Shown here: positions 9,713 through 24,327 of the stretch, in pieces
Layout of the letters: the number at the start of each line of letters is the position of its first letter
Position numbering within the stretch: position 1 is the stretch's first letter
From: Streptomyces alboniger
GTDB taxonomy: Bacteria; Actinomycetota; Actinomycetes; Streptomycetales; Streptomycetaceae
Reading direction: 5' to 3'
Length of the DNA stretch: 64,000 nt
Assembly (NCBI RefSeq): GCF_008704395.1
Contig: NZ_CP023695.1
Span: 3,968,001 to 4,032,000, forward strand
Notes under the pieces: model-generated
The model's database searches: none
What the model saw: only the letters and a program-made list of their open reading frames with translations
What the model was told of the DNA's origin: nothing
Position numbers and translations under genes: made by a program

Positions 9713-10588
9713 ATGGAGCTCGGTCTCGTCGGCCTCGGCAAGATGGGCGGCAACATGCGCGAGCGCATCCGCCGCGCAGGTCACACCGTCATCGGATACG
9801 ACCGCAACCCGGACCTCGCGGATGTCCACAGCCTGGAAGAGCTTGTGGGCAAGCTCAAGGGCCCGCGGGTCGTGTGGGTGATGGTCCCCGCCGGGGCCGC
9901 GACGCAGTCCACCGTCGACGAGCTGTCCGAGCTCCTCCAGCCTGGTGACGTCGTCGTCGACGGCGGCAACTCCCGCTGGACGGACGACGAGAAGCACGCC
10001 GAGGAGCTGAGGGCCAAGGGCATCGGCTTCGTCGACTGCGGTGTCTCCGGCGGCGTCTGGGGCCTGGAGAACGGCTACGCCCTGATGTACGGCGGCGACA
10101 AGGACGACGTCGCCAAGGTGCAGCCGATCTTCGACGCGCTGAAGCCCGAGGGCGACTTCGGCTCGGTGCACGCGGGCAAGGTCGGCGCGGGCCACTTCGC
10201 GAAGATGGTCCACAACGGCATCGAGTACGCCATGATGCAGGCCTACGCCGAGGGCTGGGAGCTGCTGGAGAAGGTCGACTCGGTCACGGACGTCCGTGAG
10301 GTCTTCCGCTCCTGGCAGGAGGGCACGGTCATCCGTTCCTGGCTGCTCGACCTCGCGGTCAACGCCCTGGACGACGACGAGCACCTGGAGGGCCTGCGCG
10401 GCTTCGCCCAGGACTCCGGAGAGGGCCGCTGGACCGTCGAGGCGGCCATCGACAACGCCGTGCCGCTGCCGGCGATCACCGCGTCCCTCTTCGCCCGCTT
10501 CGCCTCGCGGCAGGACGACTCGCCGCAGATGAAGATGATCGCCGCGCTGCGCAACCAGTTCGGCGGCCACGCGGTCGAGAAGAAGTAA
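9713..10588 (+). CDS. gnd: 6-phosphogluconate dehydrogenase, short NAD-type
   Basis: Oxidative decarboxylation of 6-phosphogluconate to ribulose 5-phosphate in the pentose phosphate pathway. The Rossmann motif is [12 protein letters not shown] at residues 4-15. The substrate-binding segment is [20 protein letters not shown] and the catalytic helix is [19 protein letters not shown]. At 291 residues this is the short class, not the 470-residue long class. The frame opens at 9698 but ATG 9713 has GAAGGAA at good spacing. The insertion between dnaN and recF is characteristic of Streptomyces. Confidence 0.93.
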   Translation: MELGLVGLGKMGGNMRERIRRAGHTVIGYDRNPDLADVHSLEELVGKLKGPRVVWVMVPAGAATQSTVDELSELLQPGDVVVDGGNSRWTDDEKHAEELRAKGIGFVDCGVSGGVWGLENGYALMYGGDKDDVAKVQPIFDALKPEGDFGSVHAGKVGAGHFAKMVHNGIEYAMMQAYAEGWELLEKVDSVTDVREVFRSWQEGTVIRSWLLDLAVNALDDDEHLEGLRGFAQDSGEGRWTVEAAIDNAVPLPAITASLFARFASRQDDSPQMKMIAALRNQFGGHAVEKK

Positions 10589-10640
10589 TCCACAGCCTGT
10601 GCGTCGCGCACGGGCTTGCCGGGGGAGGTCGGCGCACACC

Positions 10641-11762
10641 ATGCACGTCACGCATCTGTCGCTGGCCGACTTCCGCTCCTACGCCCGGGTCGAGGTCCCT
10701 CTCGATCCGGGCGTCACCGCGTTCGTGGGCCCGAACGGACAGGGCAAGACGAATCTCGTCGAGGCCGTCGGCTATCTCGCCACGCTCGGCAGCCACCGGG
10801 TCTCCTCGGACGCCCCGCTGGTGCGCATGGGTGCCGAGCGGGCCATCATCCGGGCCAACGTCAGGCAGGGCGAGCGGCAGCAGCTGATCGAGCTGGAACT
10901 GAACCCGGGCAAGGCCAACCGCGCCCGCATCAACCGGTCCTCGCAGGTCAGGCCGCGGGACGTGCTGGGGATCGTCCGTACGGTGCTGTTCGCGCCCGAG
11001 GACCTCGCGCTGATCAAGGGCGACCCCGGGGAACGGCGGCGTTTCCTCGACGAGCTGATCACCGCGCGCTCCCCGCGCATGGCGGGTGTCCGGTCCGACT
11101 ACGACCGTGTCCTCAAGCAGCGCAACACCCTCCTGAAGTCTGCCGCCCTCGCCAGACGCCACGGCGGGCGCTCCATGGACCTGTCCACGCTCGACGTCTG
11201 GGACCAGCATCTCGCGCGCGCGGGAGCCGAGCTGCTGGCTCAGCGGCTCGACCTGATCTCGGCGTTGCAGCCGCTGGCGGACAAGGCGTACGAGCAGCTG
11301 GCGCCCGGCGGCGGACCTGTCTCCCTGGAGTACAAGCCGTCCGCGCCCGGCGACGGCCACACGCGCGAGGCGCTGTACGAACAGCTGACCGCCGCCCTGG
11401 AAGAGGCCCGCAAGCAGGAGATCGAGCGGGGGGTCACGCTGGTCGGTCCGCACCGCGACGACCTGCTGCTCAAGCTGGGCCAGCTCCCCGCGAAGGGGTA
11501 CGCGAGCCACGGCGAGTCCTGGTCCTACGCACTGGCGCTGCGCCTGGCCTCGTACGACCTGCTCAGGGCCGAGGGCAACGAACCGGTGCTCGTCCTCGAC
11601 GACGTCTTCGCGGAGCTGGACGCGCGCCGCAGGGAGCGGCTGGCGGAGCTGGTGGCCCCGGGCGAGCAGGTGCTCGTCACGGCCGCGGTGGACGACGACG
11701 TGCCGGGCGTGCTCGCCGGTGCGCGGTACGCGGTGGCGGAGGGCGCGGTGGAGCGCGTATGA
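10641..11762 (+). CDS. recF: DNA replication and repair ATPase RecF
   Basis: An SMC/ABC-like ATPase that helps load RecA at gaps. The protein is 373 residues starting [19 protein letters not shown]. It has Walker [14 protein letters not shown] at about 34-46, the signature region [14 protein letters not shown], and Walker [13 protein letters not shown] near residue 317. ATG 10641 follows GGGGGAGG at good spacing. The stop overlaps the dciA start (ATGA). Confidence 0.96.
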   Translation: MHVTHLSLADFRSYARVEVPLDPGVTAFVGPNGQGKTNLVEAVGYLATLGSHRVSSDAPLVRMGAERAIIRANVRQGERQQLIELELNPGKANRARINRSSQVRPRDVLGIVRTVLFAPEDLALIKGDPGERRRFLDELITARSPRMAGVRSDYDRVLKQRNTLLKSAALARRHGGRSMDLSTLDVWDQHLARAGAELLAQRLDLISALQPLADKAYEQLAPGGGPVSLEYKPSAPGDGHTREALYEQLTAALEEARKQEIERGVTLVGPHRDDLLLKLGQLPAKGYASHGESWSYALALRLASYDLLRAEGNEPVLVLDDVFAELDARRRERLAELVAPGEQVLVTAAVDDDVPGVLAGARYAVAEGAVERV

Positions 11763-12316
11763 GCGCCGAGGAGCCCGCCAAGGGCGACCCCAAGGACGGG
11801 GGCGCGCCGAAGACCCCCGAACCCTCCGGCGTCGACCTGGCCCGGGTCGCCCTGCGCGCCGCCAAAGAACAGGCACGCGCGCGTGGCGATGCCGCTCAGC
11901 AGAAGAAGCAGGCCCGCCGCGGCGGACTCCGCTCCGGCGCGCGGGCCGACGGGCGCGATCCGCTGCCGCTCGGCTCCGCGATCAACCGGCTGATCACCGA
12001 GCGCGGCTGGGAGACCCCGGCCGCGGTCGGCGGGGTGATGGGCCGCTGGCCGCAGATCGTCGGCGACGACCTGGCCAAGCACTGCGTCCCGCAGAAGTAC
12101 GACGAGGACGAGCGCGTCCTGACCGTGCAGTGCGATTCGACGGCCTGGGCCACGCAGCTGCGCCTCATGGCCCCGCAGCTGGTCGCCCGCCTCAACGAGG
12201 ACCTGGGCCACGGCACCGTGCGCCTCATCAAGGTGCTCGGCCCCGGAGGCCCCCCGCGCCGCTTCGGCCCCTTGCGCGCCCCGGGCAGCACGGGCCCCGG
12301 CGACACCTACGGCTGA
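11759..12316 (+). CDS. dciA: DciA (DUF721) helicase-loading protein
   Basis: A 185-residue protein starting at ATG 11759, overlapping the recF stop. The DUF721 domain occupies about residues 70-165 with [21 protein letters not shown] and [16 protein letters not shown]. DciA is the widespread helicase operator that interacts with DnaB at origins in bacteria lacking DnaC. The first 70 residues are basic and probably disordered. The recF-dciA-gyrB order matches mycobacteria, where DciA was characterised. The tail is Pro/Gly-rich. Confidence 0.94.
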   Translation: MSAEEPAKGDPKDGGAPKTPEPSGVDLARVALRAAKEQARARGDAAQQKKQARRGGLRSGARADGRDPLPLGSAINRLITERGWETPAAVGGVMGRWPQIVGDDLAKHCVPQKYDEDERVLTVQCDSTAWATQLRLMAPQLVARLNEDLGHGTVRLIKVLGPGGPPRRFGPLRAPGSTGPGDTYG

Positions 12317-14650
<2,334 letters not shown>

Positions 14651-14693
14651 GTCGGCCCGTACAAGCCGCACCTCGAAAGGACTTTGACCAGCA

Positions 14694-17297
<2,604 letters not shown>

Positions 17298-17315
17298 CGC
17301 GAGGAGTGAGTCATC

Positions 17316-17975
17316 GTGAGTGGAGCCACGGGCGCCGAGGCAAAGCGGACCGGCACTACCGGTACGGACGGTGCCCGTGGCTCCGCCACTGATGCACAGG
17401 ACTCCGAGTCTCATGGATCCCAGGGGGGGACTGTGACGGACACCCGAGACGCCGACACGGAGGGTGGGGCGCTGCCCGGGGAGCGCCCCACCAAGCAGCA
17501 GGCGTCCCAGCCGTATCACCCGCCGCAGGCGTACCAGCAGGGCGCCGGCGGCGCGCAGACGGGCACGGTGCGCAAGCCGCGGACCGGGGTCCGCACCGTG
17601 CCGCGTACGCGCAAGGCGCGGCTGCGCGTCGCCAGGGCCGATCCGTGGTCGGTGATGAAGGTCAGCTTCCTGCTCTCCATCGCGCTCGGCATCTGCACGA
17701 TCGTCGCGGCGGCCGTCCTGTGGATGGTCATGGACGCGATGGGCGTCTTCTCGACGGTGGGCGGCACGATCTCCGAGGCGACGGGCTCGAACGAGTCCAA
17801 CGGCTTCGACCTTCAGTCCTTCCTGTCGCTGCCGCGCGTCCTGACCTTCACCGCGATCATCGCGGTCATCGACGTCGTCCTGGCCACGGCGCTGGCGACG
17901 CTCGGCGCGTTCATCTACAACCTCTCCGCGGGCTTCGTGGGCGGCGTCGAGCTGACGCTGGCCGAGGACGAGTAG
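17316..17975 (+). CDS. DUF3566 transmembrane protein
   Basis: A 219-residue protein starting at GTG 17316, 18 bp after gyrA and probably co-transcribed with it. The first 105 residues are Gly/Thr/Ala-rich and hydrophilic. The DUF3566 domain follows (RVARADPWSVMKVSFLLSIALG), with two membrane helices at about 115-140 and 175-210. The mycobacterial counterpart also follows gyrA (Rv0007 position). Its function is not established; the synteny suggests an envelope or division role. Confidence 0.9.
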   Translation: MSGATGAEAKRTGTTGTDGARGSATDAQDSESHGSQGGTVTDTRDADTEGGALPGERPTKQQASQPYHPPQAYQQGAGGAQTGTVRKPRTGVRTVPRTRKARLRVARADPWSVMKVSFLLSIALGICTIVAAAVLWMVMDAMGVFSTVGGTISEATGSNESNGFDLQSFLSLPRVLTFTAIIAVIDVVLATALATLGAFIYNLSAGFVGGVELTLAEDE

Positions 17976-18039
17976 CGGCGCTTTTTCCGGGCCATGGCCC
18001 CGGTTCGCCCCTGCTGCTGACCCCGCACGGGCATCGATT

Positions 18040-18068
18040 TTGGGACTGGCCCGCAGGTGCGCTAATCT
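18040..18068 (+). promoter_or_regulatory. tRNA-Ile promoter
   Basis: TTGGGA (18040-18045), 17 nt, TAATCT (18063-18068) about 39 bp before the tRNA. The same GTGC(G)CTAATCTTC-like context occurs upstream of tRNA-Leu at 55.38 kb, which supports the assignment. Confidence 0.7.
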
Positions 18069-18106
18069 TCAGGGGTCAGCGCGCGGGACACACACCGCAG
18101 CGCGGC

Positions 18107-18180
18107 GGGGCTATAGCTCAGTTGGTTAGAGCGCATCCCTGATAAGGATGAGGCCACAGGTTCAAATCCTGTTAGCCCCA
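18107..18180 (+). tRNA. tRNA-Ile(GAT)
   Basis: The cloverleaf is complete. Acceptor GGGGCTA pairs with TAGCCCC, discriminator A at 18180. The anticodon stem is CATCC/GGATG around loop CTGATAA, anticodon GAT at 18141-18143. The T-loop reads TTCAAAT. No 3' CCA is encoded. Confidence 0.97.
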
Positions 18181-18200
18181 CAGTGGCTCCGTGCCAGGAC

Positions 18201-18237
18201 AGAAGGCCGGTAGATCTCTTGGATCTACCGGCCTTCT
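18201..18237 (+). terminator. Hairpin terminator after tRNA-Ile
   Basis: A perfect 16-bp stem (18201-18216 with 18222-18237) and 5-nt loop TCTTG, 20 bp after the tRNA. There is no T-tract, as is common in Streptomyces. Confidence 0.75.
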
Positions 18238-18347
18238 GCGTTGGGTGACCTTGGTACCCCGCCGCTACCCCCGCTGTCTCGCTTCCCCCCGCTGCTCCGC
18301 TACTAGCCCGCCGCTCCCCGTGGCTTGCTGGTGTGCCTGCCCGCACG

Positions 18348-18378
18348 AAGGCCCCCAGCCGGTGTGGCTGGGGGCCTT
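18348..18378. terminator. Hairpin terminator downstream of the small exported protein gene
   Basis: AAGGCCCCCAGCC and GGCTGGGGGCCTT form a perfect 13-bp stem with loop GGTGT. It lies 26 bp beyond the stop of the leftward gene at 18404-18736. Confidence 0.75.
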
Positions 18379-18403
18379 GGGAGGTTCTGGGGTGCCGCCC
18401 GGG

Positions 18404-18736
18404 TTACGGCTCCGCGGCGAGTCCTGGCTCATGGGTGGTGGTCCCGGCCTCGGCTTCCGTGTCCGTGGGGGGCAGGTGCCGGCAGCTGGGGGATGAGCCG
18501 TGGGCCTCGGCGCGGATGCGCTGCTTCATCGTCGGGGGCAGGGACCGTTCGTACGCCGCCGTCCAGAGGGCCGCCAGGGCCGGTGTGGGCGCGCACTCCG
18601 TGGCGTTGCGTGCGTTCGTGGTCTCCTGTACCGCCGTGGCCGCGGTGGCCGTCGTGGTGAGTCCCAGCGCGGCGAAGAGCGCGAGGAAGGCGGTGACGAT
18701 CGTGGTCCACAGCTTCATGGCCTTGTTGCCGGTCAT
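18404..18736 (-). CDS. Small secreted or membrane-anchored protein (possibly DUF6344)
   Basis: A 110-residue protein. The N-terminus MTGNKAMKLWTTIVTAFLAL continues into a hydrophobic segment ending ATAATA, which looks like a signal peptide with a plausible cleavage after Ala33. The mature part is short and hydrophilic, with two cysteines (ATECAP and SPSCRHL) that could form a disulphide. The start has GAGGGG 5 nt upstream and a terminator lies just downstream. I believe it matches the DUF6344 family found near streptomycete gyrA, but that is from memory. Confidence 0.72.
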   Translation of the reverse strand: MTGNKAMKLWTTIVTAFLALFAALGLTTTATAATAVQETTNARNATECAPTPALAALWTAAYERSLPPTMKQRIRAEAHGSSPSCRHLPPTDTEAEAGTTTHEPGLAAEP

Positions 18737-19050
18737 GGCCCCTCAATTCGGGTTGGGCGATTTGCGTACTTTCCTCATGATGTGTATGCGGGACCGAGAG
18801 TGGTGGACCGACGCTCACGTCGCGTCGATGTTCAGATGAACACCACCCGGATGGCCTCAAGGGGGCCGAGAAAGGGCGAGGGCGGCGAAAGTCACAGTGG
18901 GCGGCCGGGCATGTGGAGCGCCGAGGTCCGTTTCGACTGCTGTGTGGGGGGCCGGAGTTGGGGGCGGATCCAGGTCACCGATCGATATCGATCGGTGTGT
19001 ATAGTCGGGCGCCAGAAGTCCCCTACGTCAAGGAAAGACGAGGTCGCGCG
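18737..19050. promoter_or_regulatory. Intergenic region between divergent small-protein genes, with palindrome
   Basis: A 314-bp gap. From 18737 to about 18960 nothing was recognised. At 18976-18997 there is a perfect 22-bp palindrome, followed by a -10-like TATAGT at 19000-19005. The gene at 19051 starts 45 bp further on. Confidence 0.6.
18976..18997. promoter_or_regulatory. Perfect 22-bp palindrome, candidate operator
   Basis: The half-site is CACCGATCGAT followed by its exact reverse complement. It abuts the -10-like TATAGT and covers the expected -35, where a repressor would block RNA polymerase. The cognate regulator is unknown. Confidence 0.65.
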
Positions 19051-19179
19051 GTGAAGAAGCTTCTCCTGGTCGCACTGGCCGCCATCGGCGGGCTCCTCGT
19101 GTACCGCCAGATCCAGGCGGATCGCGCCGAGCAGGATCTGTGGACGGAGGCGACTGACTCCGTGCCCACGGGTTCGTGA
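19051..19179 (+). CDS. DLW-39 family small protein
   Basis: A 42-residue protein starting at GTG 19051 with GACGAGG upstream. It reads MKKLLLVALAAIGGLLVYRQ, a single hydrophobic helix, then a DRAEQDLWTEATD segment containing the DLW motif that names the family. Function unknown. It is conserved near gyrA in streptomycetes. A strong hairpin terminator lies 25 bp downstream, so it is probably monocistronic. Confidence 0.85.
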   Translation: MKKLLLVALAAIGGLLVYRQIQADRAEQDLWTEATDSVPTGS

Positions 19180-19203
19180 GTCATCGACACCAGTCACTTC
19201 ACA

Positions 19204-19233
19204 GGCCCCGGTCGCTTTTGCGGCCGGGGCTTT
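19204..19233 (+). terminator. Terminator after the DLW-39 gene
   Basis: GGCCCCGGTCGC and GCGGCCGGGGC pair (one G:T) around TTTT, followed by TTTGT. Confidence 0.78.
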
Positions 19234-19285
19234 GTGCTGTTCGGCCGGGGCCTTGTGTGGTGCGGGGCAGGGTGCGGTCCGCTCT

Positions 19286-19322
19286 ATTCGCTTACGTGAA
19301 TGATTGAGTTGCGTAAGCGAAT
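19286..19322. promoter_or_regulatory. 11-bp inverted repeat upstream of the large exported protein gene
   Basis: ATTCGCTTACG (19286-19296) and CGTAAGCGAAT (19312-19322) are exact reverse complements separated by 15 bp, in an AT-rich island about 130 bp before the start at 19451. Candidate operator; no T-tract follows, so a terminator is less likely. Confidence 0.5.
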
Positions 19323-19450
19323 GTGAGGGGTGGCGCGGTTGCGCCGGTGGCGGGTTCGTGGTGGTGTCCGCGAGGCGTCGGGCGGGCAGGACGGTCGGGA
19401 CGGGCGGGACGGGGCAGGACCGCTGGGCTCGCGACGAGGGGTGGCGCGTG

Positions 19451-20893
19451 ATGGGGCGGCGGCTTGGCGGGGGCTGGGGCGTGGCGATCCGCGCGGTGGC
19501 GTGCGTCGTGGCATGCACCGTGGTGTGTGCGGCGGGGGTGTTGCCGGGGCAGGCCTGGGCTACGGGGGCGTCCGCTTCGTACGGCTTCGCCGAGGGCGCC
19601 GAGACGGTCGACGGCGCGACGAGCAGCGCCGAAGGGCATCGGCTCAATGCCGGGAAGGTCTATAAAAGCTCCCTCCCGCGCGTGGGCCGGCGTTTCTACC
19701 GCTTGGAGCTCAGGGCCGAGGAGAGCGCGTACGTCGCGGTGACCGCGGTCCCCGCGTCCGGCAGCACGGTGTCCTACGCCGATGGCGTCGAGGTCTCCGT
19801 ACAGGACGCCGACGGCAACAATTGCAGCCCCGGGGAGTCGCAGGAGGCGAGGTTCGGTGCTTCGGAGAGCGCGCGTCCGATCACGGCCACGGCGGCGCGC
19901 AGGGTCGGCCCGGACGAGAAGAGCTGCGAGGGGCCAGGCACGTACTACGTACTCGTCGAGCGGACCAGCGCCCCGGAGTCCTCCCGTACGAGCTGGGACC
20001 TGGAGCTTCGGGTCGCGTCGGAACCCGCGCTGCGCGAAAAGGGGGCGACGACGCCGCCGGGGCCCTGGGACTCCGCGACACCCGTGGCGCCGACCGGCGA
20101 GCGGAAGGTCCGCGAGGGCGGCACGAGCTTCAACGGGGCGCGGGCGCTGGGGAAGGGCGTCTGGGGGGACAGCATCGAGCCCGGCGGGACGCTCTTCTAC
20201 CGTGTGCCGGTCGACTGGGGACAGCGGCTCTCTGTCGCCGCGGAGCTGGGCAGCCTGAGCAGCGGGGGTGAGGCTGCCGGTGGCGGTGAGCGAGGCGGCG
20301 TGGGGCGGGAGGCCGGGCGCGGGACGGGGTACGTGGCGTCCGCGCTGGTCATGACGTTGAGCAACCCGGTGCGCGCGGAGGTCGACGACGCGGATACGGC
20401 GTACGACGGTAGCCAGAAGTCGGCGGTGCTGGATCCGGTGCCTCCGGTCGCGTACGAGAACCGGTTCGCCCCGGCGGACGCGGTGGCCGCGATGCGTTTC
20501 GCCGGCTGGTACTACCTGACGGTCCACCTGAGCGCGGATGTCGCGGGGAAGTTCGGCGCGGCCCCGCTGGACCTGACGCTGCGGGTGGACGTCGACGGGG
20601 CGGCGCGGCCGGGTCCGGTGTACGCGGGGTCGCCCGTGCCGGACGAGGAGTTCGGCGTCACGGAGCGGGACACGGAGGCCGCCCGGCGCGGGGAGACGGC
20701 CGCCGGGAGCGGCACGGGCGGGGGCGACGCCGGTGCGATGGCCGTCCTCGCCACCGGGGGGATCGGGACCGGGGTGGTGCTGTTGGGCGTCCTCGGCGGG
20801 TGGACGCTGGTCGCGCGGCGGCGGGCGGCGGGCGAGGGTGGCCCCGGTGATGCGTCCGCGGGTGCGCAGTTCGGGCCGCCTCGGGGCTGGTGA
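19451..20893 (+). CDS. Exported membrane-anchored protein of unknown function
   Basis: A 480-residue protein. A hydrophobic signal segment covers about residues 11-35 (VAIRAVACVVACTVVCAAGV). The outer part contains two similar blocks, each with a FYRLEL/FYRVPV-type strand after a G-rich turn, suggesting two beta-sandwich (PPC-like) domains. A C-terminal helix near residues 428-455 is followed by ARRRAA, a type I membrane anchor. There are only two clear mature cysteines (NNCSP, KSCEG). ATG 19451 has GAGGGG upstream; the frame is open from 19304. I do not recognise a specific family. Actinobacterial proteins of this layout often sit near type VII secretion or VWA genes, but none are here. Confidence 0.78.
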   Translation: MGRRLGGGWGVAIRAVACVVACTVVCAAGVLPGQAWATGASASYGFAEGAETVDGATSSAEGHRLNAGKVYKSSLPRVGRRFYRLELRAEESAYVAVTAVPASGSTVSYADGVEVSVQDADGNNCSPGESQEARFGASESARPITATAARRVGPDEKSCEGPGTYYVLVERTSAPESSRTSWDLELRVASEPALREKGATTPPGPWDSATPVAPTGERKVREGGTSFNGARALGKGVWGDSIEPGGTLFYRVPVDWGQRLSVAAELGSLSSGGEAAGGGERGGVGREAGRGTGYVASALVMTLSNPVRAEVDDADTAYDGSQKSAVLDPVPPVAYENRFAPADAVAAMRFAGWYYLTVHLSADVAGKFGAAPLDLTLRVDVDGAARPGPVYAGSPVPDEEFGVTERDTEAARRGETAAGSGTGGGDAGAMAVLATGGIGTGVVLLGVLGGWTLVARRRAAGEGGPGDASAGAQFGPPRGW

Positions 20894-20932
20894 GGGGCGG
20901 CGCATGGAGGCCCGCCCCCGGACTTCCAGCTG

Positions 20933-22387
<1,455 letters not shown>

Positions 22388-22446
22388 GGTCGCGCTCCGC
22401 TCCCCTTCCGGGCCGCGCGGCGGCCCGGTCGACGGATCAGCCTGTG

Positions 22447-22995
22447 TCAGCTTTGGTGCGCCTCGTAGTGGGCGACCGCGTCCGCGGTGCGTCCGGCGCC
22501 GTACACCCGGAGGAACTCTGCCAGTTCCGGATGGGTGGGGGCGAGGGAGTCCGCGGCGTCGATGATGTCGCCCGCCGCCGCGACGGAGCGCAGCAGCGAC
22601 TGGATCTCGCGCACGACGCGCTTGACCGTGGGCGCGCCCGAACTGGTCGCCGTCTGGGCGGTGTTCGTGAGGACGGAGCCGCCCTGGGACTTCTTGATCT
22701 CGTCCATGCGGTCGGTCGCCTCCGCGGCGCTCACGCTGCCGTCGGCGACCTGGCCGGCCAGTTCCTGGAGGAGCTGGACCCGCTGGACGACCGCGGGGTT
22801 GCCGATCTTGGCACGCTGACCGCTCATCAGCTGGGAGAGCATGGGCGCGGACAGGCCGAGGACTCCGGCCAGGCGTGCCTGGTTCAGGCCCAGATCATCG
22901 ATGAGGCGACGGAAGAGCGCCCCCAGCGGCTCCCCGTACCAGTTCCGCTGGAGCTCTCGTGCTCTCGCGGTGGTGTCCTGCTGTGCGGCGTCCAT
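22447..22995 (-). CDS. XRE-type helix-turn-helix DNA-binding protein
   Basis: A 182-residue protein. Residues about 25-70 form a Cro/C1-type helix-turn-helix (LIDDLGLNQARLAGVLGLS then PMLSQLMSGQRAKIGNP). The rest is predicted helical, with no recognised ligand domain. It lies just upstream of, and in the same direction as, the membrane kinase, so it could be a substrate or regulator; that is inference. Confidence 0.85.
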   Translation of the reverse strand: MDAAQQDTTARARELQRNWYGEPLGALFRRLIDDLGLNQARLAGVLGLSAPMLSQLMSGQRAKIGNPAVVQRVQLLQELAGQVADGSVSAAEATDRMDEIKKSQGGSVLTNTAQTATSSGAPTVKRVVREIQSLLRSVAAAGDIIDAADSLAPTHPELAEFLRVYGAGRTADAVAHYEAHQS

Positions 22996-23177
22996 TGCGT
23001 CTCCCCATCGCTTCCCCTAAGACCGCGGTTCGCTGCCGCGAACCACGTCGTGCATCTTACGGAGCGTGGTCGTGGACCGGGACCCCCAATCCTTTTGCGG
23101 GATCCGGGGGGAGACCCGGTACTCTGGTCTGCGACGCACGCCGGGAGGTGATTCTTCCGGTCCGGTGCATCGTTCTC

Positions 23178-23250
23178 GGGGCCTTAGCTCAGTTGGTAGA
23201 GCGCTGTCTTTGCATGGCAGATGTCAGGGGTTCGACTCCCCTAGGCTCCA
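23178..23250 (+). tRNA. tRNA-Ala(TGC)
   Basis: Acceptor GGGGCCT pairs with AGGCTCC (one G:T), discriminator A at 23250. The anticodon stem is CTGTC/GGCAG around TTTGCAT, anticodon TGC at 23211-23213. The T-arm is AGGGGTTCGACTCCCCT. CCA is not encoded. A possible -10 is TACTCT at 23120-23125. Confidence 0.97.
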
Positions 23251-23260
23251 CAGTCCGAGA

Positions 23261-23302
23261 GCCCCCCTGACCTGCGGAAACGCGGGTCAGGGGGGGGCTT
23301 TT
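23261..23302 (+). terminator. Terminator after tRNA-Ala
   Basis: GCCCCCCTGACCTGCG, loop GAAA, then CGCGGGTCAGGGGGGGC, followed by TTTTCGTTTT. Confidence 0.88.
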
Positions 23303-23687
23303 CGTTTTCCTGACGTCAGCGCTCCGTGGCAGCCGTGTCGGCCGCGGCCCGATCTGCCTGGCGTCCCGCGCCCCGCGTCCCGGGCGATTCGTTACTCGTG
23401 CTGCCGGCCCCGCTGCCGAACCCTCGCTGCCGAACTTCCGCTGCCGGGCTCATGCTGCCGCACTCATGCTGTCGACGGAGCGTGGCCAGGCGTCGAAACC
23501 GGCATACACGTGCACAAGGACTCTTATGCTGACGTTTCGCCTGCACATTCGATTACTGGCGAGTACATTCTGATCGCGTCGGGTGATGAAGAGCGCGGCA
23601 TCTTACAACCTGTAGCCGATTTCGCAATCTCGGAGGAGGATGCCTTTGGTCCCGATTTCTCCATTTGTTTGATCTGCATGAGGAGTC

Positions 23688-23783
23688 GTGATCGAAATCG
23701 GGGCGGAAGCTCTCGTTCAGGTGATCAACGGGAAGCGGGTCCGGGGTGCGGCTGCGGATTTCGTTGCCGGCCATCTGGTGTGA
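23688..23783 (+). CDS. Candidate 31-residue small protein
   Basis: GTG 23688 to TGA 23783 encodes MIEIGAEALVQVINGKRVRG followed by a short AADFVAGHLV-type C-terminus, an even amphipathic composition unlike random frames. AGGAG at 23681-23685 is only 2 nt from the GTG, closer than ideal. An inverted repeat CCCGATTTC (23651-23659) / GAAATCGGG (23694-23702) overlaps the start and could occlude it. A strong hairpin begins 17 bp after the stop. I do not recognise the peptide. Confidence 0.35.
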   Translation: MIEIGAEALVQVINGKRVRGAAADFVAGHLV

Positions 23784-23799
23784 GCTGGGGAAATACGAA

Positions 23800-23822
23800 G
23801 GGCCCCGCCGTCGGCGGGGCCC
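23800..23822 (+). terminator. Hairpin downstream of the 31-residue ORF
   Basis: GGGCCCCGCCGTCGGCGGGG followed by CCC forms a 9-bp G:C stem with a 5-nt loop. No T-tract. Confidence 0.5.
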
Positions 23823-24327
23823 TCGTGACGATGAACATCGGGCACCCGAAGGGGGCCAACCCTCCGGGCAAATGCCCGATGATGCTGAGCGAAGGCCAGT
23901 CCAGGGCCTGTGTCCAGCACTGGATATGTAACCGAACTTGGTGCCTCGTTATGCCTTATCCGGAGGGATTTTGGGGGCCGACGCGGCCAAAGCCCTATGC
24001 CTACGGGTTTCTTGACGCCCAAACAACCCCCTGAATCCCTGATAAGTGGCCGTTTAGTGGACTTGCCATGCTTCGCCGTTTGATCTTCAAATCCCTCTCG
24101 GGAAGCCTTAGTTGGGCACGTTGTCGGTCTTCGGTACCCTCTGCGATTAACCGGTCGATGGAGCCTGTTACGCGGGTGCCGAAGCCCGGCCATTGCAAGA
24201 AGAGCGATGAACAGTCCAGCGGCATCCGGCACCCGTGCCGGGCTCGTCCTCCCTCCGGCATCAGCCACCGGAGGGAAGCCGGGCAGCAGCCGCGATCCCT
24301 GCCCGTCCAGCACCGGGAGAACTGCTC

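Larger units (their letters stand above)
23303..24327. other. One-kilobase gene-poor, AT-richer interval
   Basis: No conventional gene is convincing here, and base composition falls below that of the neighbours from about 23500 to 24130. Four things can be seen: irregular GCTGCCG repeats at 23395-23480, a small ORF at 23688-23783 (separate entry), a hairpin at 23800-23822, and an inverted repeat CATCGGGCA (23836-23844) / TGCCCGATG (23873-23881). A long open frame crossing the tRNA (23066-24034) lacks Streptomyces codon bias and family motifs. The interval could be a decayed insertion or an RNA gene. Confidence 0.5.

Noticed and set aside
10616..11758. Long plus-strand frame in front of dciA
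   Set aside because: Out-of-frame reading of recF (Arg/Gly/Pro/Ala-rich). Only the part from ATG 11759 is DciA; not a fusion protein.
18062..18346. 94-residue minus-strand frame across tRNA-Ile with the sequence VGLTGFEPVASSL
   Set aside because: This is the well-known spurious translation produced by antisense tRNA and flanking sequence, often annotated by mistake.
23066..24034. 322-residue plus-strand frame running through tRNA-Ala and the gene-poor interval
   Set aside because: It crosses a tRNA and its terminator, lacks codon-position bias and shows no domain.
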